From positions 1 to 64,000 of the forward strand of contig JAGOAS010000007.1 of the NCBI GenBank assembly GCA_017983795.1: a stretch of 64,000 nt of DNA, in the 5' to 3' direction. This stretch comes from Piscinibacter sp. GTDB taxonomy: Bacteria > Pseudomonadota > Gammaproteobacteria > Burkholderiales > Burkholderiaceae_C. Below, piece after piece: positions 9,456 through 17,630 of the stretch (position 1 is the first letter of the stretch; every line of letters begins with the position of its first letter). The notes under the pieces were generated by a model that worked only from the letters and a program-made list of their open reading frames with translations, was not told where the DNA came from and ran no database searches. The position numbers were made by a program, and so were the translations under genes.

Positions 9456-10226
9456 TCAGAAGTGAGTGGAGGCCATGCCGATTCCGGGGAACTCGAGACG
9501 GACCGCGTCGCCCGGCGTGGCCGCCGGAGCCCCTGCCCAGGTGCCGGTGCTGACCACCGTGCCGGCCGGCAGCGTGCCGTGGCGCACGCTGGCGTGGCGC
9601 AGCCAGTCGGGCAGCACGAAGGCGGGGTCGCCGCAGCTGTGGGTGCCGCGGCGCATGAGCGGCGCCTGCGCGCCGATGACGAGCCGGCATTCCTGCGCCG
9701 ACCAGTCGCGCGGCGCGTAGGGCACCCACTCGCCCAGCACCAGCGCGGCGTGCGAGGCGAGGTCGGCCAGGCGCAGCAGTGCGGGCGCGGCCAGGCCCTG
9801 CTGCCAGCGCGAATCGACGATCTCGATGGACACCGCCATCGCATCCACCAGCGCTGCGGCCGAGCTTTGATCCAAGTCCGCGGCGAGCGCCGCATCGACA
9901 GCGCGGCCGAGGCGCAGCGCGATCTCCGACTCCACCAGGCGCGTGTGCATCGGCCAGCGCGTCGCGTCGCCGGGGCTGGTCCACACGCCGGCCGGCGGCA
10001 GCGGCGCATGCGTGAGCGGCTGCGTGCGGCCGGGGCCGCCGGACTTCCAGTGGCGCGGCGCGCCGCCGGCAAACCAGCCGAGCGCCGCGGCCACGCGCTG
10101 CTGCACTTCGTAGGCTTCGTCGGCGTTGGCCAGCGCGTCGATCAGCGGCGTGGCGTCGGCCGGCCTGCCATGCTCGCGGGCACGCAGCAAGGCGTCGGCG
10201 ACGGCGCGGATGCCCGCGTCGCTCAT
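9456..10226 (-). CDS. 2-keto-4-pentenoate hydratase-like (FAH superfamily)
   Basis: A 256-residue cytoplasmic enzyme related to MhpD/HpcG hydratases, which add water to 2-hydroxypenta-2,4-dienoates in aromatic meta-cleavage pathways, or to related decarboxylases. The metal-binding acidic set is visible in LVESEIALRLG and in VSIEIVDSRW. The glycine-rich hydratase loop is replaced by RHWKSGGPGR. It is the last gene of a run with a MaoC-like and an ornithine cyclodeaminase-like gene, each joined by an ATGA overlap. No ring-cleavage dioxygenase is nearby, so the true substrate is open. Confidence 0.8.
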   Translation of the reverse strand: MSDAGIRAVADALLRAREHGRPADATPLIDALANADEAYEVQQRVAAALGWFAGGAPRHWKSGGPGRTQPLTHAPLPPAGVWTSPGDATRWPMHTRLVESEIALRLGRAVDAALAADLDQSSAAALVDAMAVSIEIVDSRWQQGLAAPALLRLADLASHAALVLGEWVPYAPRDWSAQECRLVIGAQAPLMRRGTHSCGDPAFVLPDWLRHASVRHGTLPAGTVVSTGTWAGAPAATPGDAVRLEFPGIGMASTHF

Positions 10227-10702
10227 CCCGGTTCTCCGGCCGGCCGGCGGCGCAGCATGCCCCAGCCCTCCATGGTCATCACCACCTCGCGCTGCTGGTT
10301 GAGCACCTGCCAGCGCTGACGCACCAGGCCGACGTCGGGGCGGCTGCCCATGGGCCGCGCTTCCAGCACCTCGAGGCGCACCGAGAGCGTGTCGCCGGGG
10401 TAGACCGGGCGGGTCCAGCGCAGGCTGTCGATGCCGGGCGAGCCGAGGCTGGCGGCGTCGAGCAGGTGGTCGTCGCAGATCATGCGCATGGTCATCGCGC
10501 AGGTGTGCCAGCCGCTGGCCGAGAGGCGCCCGAACAGCGAGGCCTCGGCGGCTTCGTCGTCGAGGTGGAAGGGCTGCGGATCGAACTCGGCGGCGAAGGC
10601 GATGACGGCGTCGCGCGTCACCGGCTTGGCGCCGAACTCGCGCACGCTGCCGGCGGGGAAGTCTTCCCACCAGAAGCGGATGGTGCGGGGCGTATGGCTC
10701 AT
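10223..10702 (-). CDS. MaoC-like hot-dog fold dehydratase
   Basis: A 159-residue single hot-dog domain. The hydratase-2 pattern is recognisable in AVIAFAAEFDPQPFHLDDEAA, where Asp and His form the catalytic pair of (R)-specific enoyl-CoA hydratases, and in TRPVYPGDTLSVRLEVL. Members hydrate enoyl thioesters or related acids. Both ends overlap neighbours by ATGA, so it is translated with the cyclodeaminase-like and FAH-family genes. The trio probably forms one catabolic unit whose substrate is not known. Confidence 0.87.
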   Translation of the reverse strand: MSHTPRTIRFWWEDFPAGSVREFGAKPVTRDAVIAFAAEFDPQPFHLDDEAAEASLFGRLSASGWHTCAMTMRMICDDHLLDAASLGSPGIDSLRWTRPVYPGDTLSVRLEVLEARPMGSRPDVGLVRQRWQVLNQQREVVMTMEGWGMLRRRPAGEPG

Positions 10703-11643
10703 CGGCCGAGCATAGCGGCGGCCACGAGTTCTGCAGCGGCGAGGTCTTCGAGCGCGTTGCCCACGGCCTTGAAGAGCGTGATCTCGCCGGCCTCGCGGCG
10801 GCCGGCGCGCTCGCCGCGCACCAGCTGCGCCAGCGTGCCCTGCAGCCGCGCCGCCTCGAACGTGCCCTCGGCGATGGCGCCCAGCACGTCGCCCGACTTG
10901 GCGAGCGCCTCCTCGGTGTCGACGAAGACGCGGCTGCGCGCGAAGCACGCCGCGTCGCACTCGCGCATCTGCGGCGTGAAGCTGCCGATCAGGTCGAGGT
11001 GCGTGCCCTCGCGCAGCTGCGCGCCGCGCACCAGCGGGGCGCTGGCGAGCGTGGCGCAGCTGACGATGTCGGCCTCGTGCACCGCCGCGTCGAGATCCGT
11101 CACGGCCTGCACATCGATACCCTGTTCGCGCCACTCGCGCGCCAGCGCGAGCGCGCCCTCGGGCCGGTGGTTCCACACCTGCACGCGCGTGATCGGCCGC
11201 ACGCAGCGCATCGCCTCGGGCAACAGGCGCGCGACGCGGCCGCAGCCGAGCACCAGCAATCGCGCCGCATCCTCGCGCGCGAGGAAGGAGGCGGCCAATG
11301 CCGCGGCGGCGGCGGTGCGGCGCGAGGTGATCGTGTTGCCGTCGAGCTGCGCCAGCGGCACGCCGGTGCTGGCGTCGAACAGCGTGTAGAGCGAGTGCAG
11401 CCCGGGCAGGCCGCGTGCGCCGTTGCCCGGGAAGATCATCACCGTCTTCAGGCCGAACAGGCCGCCCGGCTTCCAGGCCGGCATCAGCAGCACGCTGCCG
11501 CCTGCGCCGGCGGGGTCGGCGATGCGGTGCGTGTGGCGCAGGGGAACTTCGCAGCCTTCTTCCGCGAAGGCGCGGCGCAGGGCCGGGATCAGCGCCTCGA
11601 ACGAGAGGCGGGCGGCAGTGGCGGTGGCGTCGAGTTGGAGCAC
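10699..11643 (-). CDS. Ornithine cyclodeaminase / mu-crystallin family protein
   Basis: A 314-residue NAD(P)-dependent enzyme with an N-terminal dimerisation and substrate region (about 1-120) and a Rossmann domain whose nucleotide loop is LVLGCGRVARLL (about residue 130). The family includes ornithine cyclodeaminase, alanine dehydrogenase, L-lysine cyclodeaminase and 1-pyrroline-2-carboxylate/ketimine reductases. The conserved substrate-binding segments are SVLLMPAW and GLKTVMIFPGN. Because it is coupled to MaoC and FAH-type genes rather than arginine genes, a ketimine reductase role is at least as likely as cyclodeamination. Confidence 0.83.
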   Translation of the reverse strand: MLQLDATATAARLSFEALIPALRRAFAEEGCEVPLRHTHRIADPAGAGGSVLLMPAWKPGGLFGLKTVMIFPGNGARGLPGLHSLYTLFDASTGVPLAQLDGNTITSRRTAAAAALAASFLAREDAARLLVLGCGRVARLLPEAMRCVRPITRVQVWNHRPEGALALAREWREQGIDVQAVTDLDAAVHEADIVSCATLASAPLVRGAQLREGTHLDLIGSFTPQMRECDAACFARSRVFVDTEEALAKSGDVLGAIAEGTFEAARLQGTLAQLVRGERAGRREAGEITLFKAVGNALEDLAAAELVAAAMLGR

Positions 11644-11707
11644 GGGCCGGAGCGCGAAGGGCGCGCCGGCAGTATCGGGGCAATCGGCCCGGCGGGCCGA
11701 TCGACGC

Positions 11708-11971
11708 TCACGAGAAGAAGTGGCGGAACACGTCGGGCTCGCGCAGCTCGCGCGTGGCCAGGCCGCTCAGCGTCTCCTGGAACGGGCCGCTCTCGGTGAT
11801 CGGGTCGAGCGCCGCGGGCATGGTCACGTCCCAGGTCTGCGAGATCGCGGCGGGGTTCTGGAATGCGCCGGTGTTGACGAGGCGCCCGGTCAGCGAGGGC
11901 ATGTCCTCCCACTCGATCAGCGCGCCGAAGGCGCTGGGGCGTTGCGGCATGTGATGGAGGTTGCGGTTCAT
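11708..11971 (-). CDS. Small hypothetical protein
   Basis: An 87-residue soluble protein with no recognised domain. It is rich in short loops (NTGAFQNPAAISQTWDV) and ends in an aromatic stretch, DVFRHFFS. The ATG at 11971 is preceded by GGCAGGA as a ribosome-binding site. It lies 64 bp upstream of the cyclodeaminase-like gene on the same strand, so it may be the first gene of that transcript. Function unknown. Confidence 0.6.
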   Translation of the reverse strand: MNRNLHHMPQRPSAFGALIEWEDMPSLTGRLVNTGAFQNPAAISQTWDVTMPAALDPITESGPFQETLSGLATRELREPDVFRHFFS

Positions 11972-12150
11972 GGTGGTCCTGCCGGGTGTTGCGTGTGATG
12001 TGAAGCTTATCGACGCTGCCCGCGGCCCATGAACTCGAAAAGACGTGACGCCTGCCGCCAATTCGCCATCGCGGCGCGCGCCGCGTGAGAAAGTGCGCGC
12101 AGTGCGCGGCACGGCCCCTGCGTTCGGGGCTTGACGCCACAATCGCACCC

Positions 12151-12636
12151 ATGCCTCGACTCGCATCGCTGCCGCCCGCGCCGACCCCCGCCGCGCCTGC
12201 CGCTTCCACCCGCGCCAAGGGCGTGCCGTCCGACCCGCAGAAATACGCGGTGGCGGTGAAGCCCAGCCGCATCGACGGCCAGGGCGCCTTCGCCGCCGAG
12301 CCGGTGCCGGCACGGCGCAAGATCGGCGAGATCCGCGGCGAGGCGGTCAGCGTGCGCGAGGCGCGGCGCCGCGCCAAGGGCCGCGAGCGCATCATGATCG
12401 TCGAGCTCAGCGAGACGCGCGCCATCGACGCGACGCACTCCAGCGACCCGCTGCGCTTCACCAACCACTCCTGCCGGCCCAACGCGGCCATGCGCATCCG
12501 CCAGGGGCGCGTCGAGTTCTACGCGATGCGCGACATCGCGCCGGGCGAGGAGATCACGGTGAACTACGGCGAGACGCACCACGAGGGCAGGCTCGCCTGC
12601 CGCTGCGGCGCGCCGGGCTGCGTGGGCAGGCTCTGA
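12151..12636 (+). CDS. SET domain-containing protein
   Basis: A 161-residue protein whose residues 35-160 form a complete SET domain. It shows the N-terminal GQGAFAAEPV strand, the pseudoknot motif TNHSCRPNA, ITVNYGE, and a post-SET-like cysteine cluster CRCGAPGCVG that would bind zinc with the NHSC cysteine. SET proteins transfer methyl groups from S-adenosylmethionine to lysine. The N-terminus (1-25) is a Pro/Ala-rich tail. Bacterial SET proteins are sporadic and their targets mostly unknown. The gene stands alone on its strand. ATG 12151 was chosen because the upstream extension is low-complexity. Confidence 0.88.
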   Translation: MPRLASLPPAPTPAAPAASTRAKGVPSDPQKYAVAVKPSRIDGQGAFAAEPVPARRKIGEIRGEAVSVREARRRAKGRERIMIVELSETRAIDATHSSDPLRFTNHSCRPNAAMRIRQGRVEFYAMRDIAPGEEITVNYGETHHEGRLACRCGAPGCVGRL

Positions 12637-12645
12637 GGCCTGCGC

Positions 12646-13122
12646 TCAGCGCGCCGCGCGCGGCAGCAGTGATGCGATGCCGATCGAGCCTTCCTGGCTG
12701 AAGCGCACCGCGCCGAAGACGCCGCCGGCGAGCTTGCCGCGCAGCACGAAGGGCACGCTCTCGCGCTGCGTGCCGTCGGCCAGCGCGAGCGCCTGCCGCA
12801 CCACGTTGAGCGCCGTGATGCTCACCGGCACCACCAGCACGCGCTCGCCGTAGCGCGGCACGCTGCCGCGCTGGTCGCTCACGCCGTAGGCCAGGCTCTT
12901 GCCGTTGACTTCCAGGTCGAGCGCCGCGCCGTCGTACTCGACGGCCTCCTCGTTGGGGTTCTGCACGCGCAGCTTGACCGCCAGGCGCAGCTCCAGCCCC
13001 TGTCCCTCGATCGGCTCGATGCCCACCAGCTCGACACGCAGCGGGTCGCGCCCGGGCAGCGCGGCGCAGGCGGCGAGCAACAGCGAGACGAGGGCGGCGA
13101 GCAGCAGGGTGGGCCAGCGCAT
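12646..13122 (-). CDS. LEA type 2 (WHy-domain) lipoprotein
   Basis: A 158-residue protein with a signal peptide ending in a lipobox (LLLAACAALPG, Cys19) and a single beta-sandwich of the LEA type 2/WHy class (about residues 30-150; VQNPNEEAVEYDGAALDLEVNG). Such domains occur in desiccation-related and envelope proteins. It should be anchored to the membrane facing the periplasm. ATG 13122 places the signal peptide exactly at the N-terminus. It converges on the SET gene with 9 bp between stops. Confidence 0.85.
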   Translation of the reverse strand: MRWPTLLLAALVSLLLAACAALPGRDPLRVELVGIEPIEGQGLELRLAVKLRVQNPNEEAVEYDGAALDLEVNGKSLAYGVSDQRGSVPRYGERVLVVPVSITALNVVRQALALADGTQRESVPFVLRGKLAGGVFGAVRFSQEGSIGIASLLPRAAR

Positions 13123-13258
13123 GGGGACGACTCCGGTCGGTGTGGCGACGCGTGCCAGTATGCCGGTGGCCGATCGGGCCCGGGTGAACGATTGATTCAG
13201 TTCAACACAGGCGGTTCGCCTGGGAATAGGATGAGGGCGTCGATGAAGAGGTTCTGCC

Positions 13259-13585
13259 ATGAAGTCGCTCAAAGCCACGCTCAACACACCGCCGGAGCCC
13301 GGCTTCGATGACGCGTCGCTGGCCGACAGCTCGCTGCCCGACGACGGCAGCATCGTGCGCCATCCCGACGGCTACTACTGGATCGCCGCCGACGGCCACC
13401 AGGAGTTCGGCCCCTTCGACACCGTGCAGGAAGCGCTGGCCGACATGAACGCCGGCGGCGACGAAGCGCCCGAGCCGGGCGAGACGCTGCAGGAAGCCGA
13501 GCAGGAGCTGGGCCTGGCCGACTGGGTGGACGCCGACACCGGCGAGCTGGCCGAAGGCACGGCCACGCGCCTGGAAGACCACTGA
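13259..13585 (+). CDS. Acidic hypothetical protein
   Basis: A 108-residue, strongly acidic protein. The central segment IVRHPDGYYWIAADGHQEFGPFDTVQEAL looks like a small beta-hairpin plus helix module. A Glu/Asp/Gly-rich tail ends in RLEDH. No signal or membrane segment. It is well separated from neighbours, divergent from the LEA lipoprotein and convergent with the radical SAM gene (7 bp between stops). An inverted repeat CAGGCG-gtt-CGCCTG (13208-13222) lies upstream. Function unknown. Confidence 0.65.
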   Translation: MKSLKATLNTPPEPGFDDASLADSSLPDDGSIVRHPDGYYWIAADGHQEFGPFDTVQEALADMNAGGDEAPEPGETLQEAEQELGLADWVDADTGELAEGTATRLEDH

Positions 13586-13592
13586 GCCGCGC

Positions 13593-14681
<1,089 letters not shown>

Positions 14682-14683
14682 GC

Positions 14684-16036
14684 TCAGGCCTGCCCGAACT
14701 TGCGCACGCGGTAGCGCGACAGCCGCAGCGCCTCGGCCCAGAAGTCTTCCGGCAGGCCGGCCTTGCGCTTGAGCGCGGCGAGGAAGTCGGCCGGCGCGGG
14801 CAGCTGCTCCCACACCTGCGGCAGGAAGGTGGCGTGCCGGCCGCGGTATTCGAGCGTCACGCCGTCGACGCCGGGTTCGATGGCATTGAGCGCCTCGTCC
14901 TCGCTGGCGGCAGCGATGGGCTCGCTGGGCCCGATCAGAGAGACCTCGATGGCCAGCGTCTGAAACTCCCAGGCCGCCAGCGGCGTGAAGCGATGGTCGT
15001 GGAAGGCCGCAGCCAGCGCGTGCAGGCGCACGTCGTGTTCGAGCGCGCGCTGCGGCGCGAGCGTGCCGACGCAGCCGCGCAGCTCGCCGTCGCGGCGCAG
15101 CGTGACGAAGGTGGCGCCCGGCTCGGCCAGTGCCGCGTGGCCGGGCTCGGGGCCGGTGGGTTGGCCGAGGGCGTCGGCGATGGCGTTGCGGGCGCGCGCG
15201 AGCAGCGCTTCTCCGAGTGGGTCAGCCAACGGATCGTTGCGCTCGAAGGCCACGGCCGCGTAGCCGACCACGCGCGCGCGGTCGCCGGCCGTGTCGCCGG
15301 AATTGCACAGGGCCAGCAGGCGCGGCGCGAGGCCATGCGCACGCGCCGCCAGCAGCGCGCCGGCCAGCGGCGTGGCGCCGCAGGCCTGTTCGTGATCCAG
15401 CGCCGGATCGAGGCGCAGCACGGCATCGATGGTGGCGCGGTCGGCGGCCTGCGCGCGGGCATAGGGCAGGTAGTGCGAGAGGTCGGAGCTGATCACGATC
15501 AGCGTCTCCTCGCCGCCCCACAGGCGCGCGATCACCTCGGCCACGGCCTCGGGCGTGGCGTGGCCCACCACCAGCGGCACGAGGCGGAAGTCGGCCAGCA
15601 CGGTCTGCAGAAAGGGCAGCTGCACTTCGAGCGCGTGCTCGCTGGCGTGGGCGTCGTCGCGCGCCACCACCTGCGGCAGATCGGCGAGGCTGTCCAGCGC
15701 GGCGCGGTCGATGGCGATGCGGCCGAGCGGCGTCTCGAAGGCCTCGACGGTCGGCGCGGCCAGCCCGCGCAGCGCCACGCGGTGCGAGGGGCCGAGCAGC
15801 ACGACGCGGCGGATGCGCTCGCGCGCCGCCGCGCCCAGCGTGGCATAGGCTTCGGCCGCCACCGCGCCCGAGTAGACGTAGCCGGCATGCGGCGCGAGCA
15901 GGATCTTGGGCGCAGCGTCGCGCGCCGGCGTGCCCGCCGCGCCCAGCAGGCCGGCGATCTGCGCGCGCAGCGTGGCGGCGTCGCCGGGGTAGAACAGGCC
16001 GGCGACGGCAGCGGGGCGAACGGTGCGGCTTGTCAT
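14684..16036 (-). CDS. Memo-AMMECR1 fusion protein (AmrB-AmrA)
   Basis: A 450-residue fusion. Residues 1-270 are a Memo domain, related to class III extradiol dioxygenases, with His50 in APHAGYVYSG and the SSDLSHYLPY segment as metal-site candidates. Residues 275-450 are an AMMECR1 domain with its invariant LRGCVGTL motif. The two are separate genes in many genomes; here they are joined in frame and lie immediately upstream of amrS, giving a complete AmmeMemoRadiSam set in two genes. ATG 16036 follows a good GAGGAG site. The gene lies 61 bp downstream of the APH/P-loop fusion on the same strand. Confidence 0.9.
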   Translation of the reverse strand: MTSRTVRPAAVAGLFYPGDAATLRAQIAGLLGAAGTPARDAAPKILLAPHAGYVYSGAVAAEAYATLGAAARERIRRVVLLGPSHRVALRGLAAPTVEAFETPLGRIAIDRAALDSLADLPQVVARDDAHASEHALEVQLPFLQTVLADFRLVPLVVGHATPEAVAEVIARLWGGEETLIVISSDLSHYLPYARAQAADRATIDAVLRLDPALDHEQACGATPLAGALLAARAHGLAPRLLALCNSGDTAGDRARVVGYAAVAFERNDPLADPLGEALLARARNAIADALGQPTGPEPGHAALAEPGATFVTLRRDGELRGCVGTLAPQRALEHDVRLHALAAAFHDHRFTPLAAWEFQTLAIEVSLIGPSEPIAAASEDEALNAIEPGVDGVTLEYRGRHATFLPQVWEQLPAPADFLAALKRKAGLPEDFWAEALRLSRYRVRKFGQA

Positions 16037-16097
16037 GGAGGTCTCCTCGTGCGGACGTGGGACCGTGCGGCGCCGGATCAAGGGCCTCGCGCTGCGT

Positions 16098-17621
16098 TCA
16101 GAGTCGGCTCACCAATGCGAGGCAGCGCCGCCGCACCACGGCCGGGTCGGCGTCGGTGTCCAGGCGCAGCGCGGCTTCCTCGGAGGCCGGGATCTCGCAG
16201 ATGCGCAGCTGCAGCGAGAGCACCTCCTGGTCGGCGTCCGACGCATCGTGATCCTCGGCCTGGCGGCGGGCGATGCGCGCGCGCAGCACGGCTTCGGGCG
16301 CCACGCATTCGACGAGGCGGAAGTCGGCGCCGCATTCGGCGGCCAGCGCACGCAGCGCATCGCGCTCGTGGCGGCGCAGCGCGGCGGCGTCGACGATCAC
16401 GTTCAGCCCGGCCGCCAGCAGCGTGGCGGCGAGCGCATTCAGCTGCGCGTAGGTGCGCTGCGTCATCGCGGCGCCGTAGAGCTGCGCCGTCTGCTCGGGC
16501 GCCGGCCGCGCGGTGGCGGCCAGCCCGGCCAGGCGCTTGCGCTCGACGTCGGAGCGCAGCCGCACCGCGCCCAGCGCCTGCAGCAGTTCGAGCGCCACGG
16601 TGCTCTTGCCCGAGCCCGACAGGCCGACCGTGAGCAGCAGCAGCGGCCGCGGCCGGCGCAACTGCTGCGTGAGCTCGCGGGCCGTGCGCAGATCGTGCGC
16701 CACGGCCGCCGCGTCGTGGCGCAGCGCTGCCACCTGGGCGCGCACCAGGGCGCGGTAGACGGCGAAGAAGGGCAGCAGGGCCAGTCCCTCGTGGTCGCCG
16801 CCGCGTTCGGCATAGGCGCTGGCGAAGCGCCAGGCGAGTGCGCGCAGGCCGTGGCGCCACAGGTCCATGAAGACGAAGGCGGCGTCGCTCATCGTGTCGC
16901 CGTGGCGCAGCGCCGGGTTGAACTCGATCGCGTCGAAGGGCAGCGGCTCGCCGTCGAGCTTGACGATGTTGCCCAGGTGCAGATCGCCATGGCCTTCGCG
17001 CACGCGGCCCTGGGCGCGGCGCAGGGCCAGGCGCGGTGCGATGCGTTCGAATTCGCGCTCGCTCCAGTCGTGCAGGTCCGCCGTGGCAACTTCACCGAGC
17101 GCCGCAAAATTGGCGCGCGCCCAGGCGAGCACGCCCGCCGGGTCGCCGAAGGCCGCCGGCGAGGCCGGCAGCGCAGCGTGGAAATCGGCCACGCGCCGCG
17201 CCAGCGCATCCACGTCGGCCTCGCCCAGCGCGCCGCGCGCGGCGAGTCGATCGAGCAGCAGTTCGTTGTCGAAGCGGCGCATGCGCAGCAGCCAGTCGAT
17301 CGCGCCGTTGGCCTCGTCGGGTTCACCGATGCGCGGCTGCGCGAGCGTGCCCCGCACCGGCCGCACGTCGAGGTAGAGCTGCGGCGCGGTGCGCCGGTTC
17401 AGGCGCAGCTCTTCCTCGCAGTCGTGGGCGCGCGCGGCCAGGGTCGTGAAATCGAGGAAGGGCAGCGCGATCGGCTTGCGCAGCTTGTAGGCGAATTCGC
17501 CGGCCAGCAGCAGCGTGGAGATGTGCGTCTCGATGCGCTCGGTGTCCGCCCCCAGCGCGGCCTGCAGCGCCGCCACCAGCGTGCGGTGCTGGGCCAGCGT
17601 CAGCTCGCGATCAAGGTCCAC
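16098..17621 (-). CDS. Bifunctional APH-like / P-loop kinase-type protein
   Basis: A 507-residue two-domain protein. Residues 30-300 form an aminoglycoside phosphotransferase-like kinase fold with the catalytic loop HGDLHLGN (211-218) and a DFG-equivalent in PFDAIEFNPALR. Residues 325-500 form a P-loop domain with Walker A GLSGSGKST (333-341), similar to gluconate or shikimate kinase-type AAA_33 proteins. This fusion is widespread in proteobacteria and its substrate is unknown. It starts 9 bp after the stop of the RND pump gene, so it may be carried on the efflux operon transcript. Confidence 0.87.
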   Translation of the reverse strand: MDLDRELTLAQHRTLVAALQAALGADTERIETHISTLLLAGEFAYKLRKPIALPFLDFTTLAARAHDCEEELRLNRRTAPQLYLDVRPVRGTLAQPRIGEPDEANGAIDWLLRMRRFDNELLLDRLAARGALGEADVDALARRVADFHAALPASPAAFGDPAGVLAWARANFAALGEVATADLHDWSEREFERIAPRLALRRAQGRVREGHGDLHLGNIVKLDGEPLPFDAIEFNPALRHGDTMSDAAFVFMDLWRHGLRALAWRFASAYAERGGDHEGLALLPFFAVYRALVRAQVAALRHDAAAVAHDLRTARELTQQLRRPRPLLLLTVGLSGSGKSTVALELLQALGAVRLRSDVERKRLAGLAATARPAPEQTAQLYGAAMTQRTYAQLNALAATLLAAGLNVIVDAAALRRHERDALRALAAECGADFRLVECVAPEAVLRARIARRQAEDHDASDADQEVLSLQLRICEIPASEEAALRLDTDADPAVVRRRCLALVSRL

Positions 17622-17630
17622 CTCGACAGA

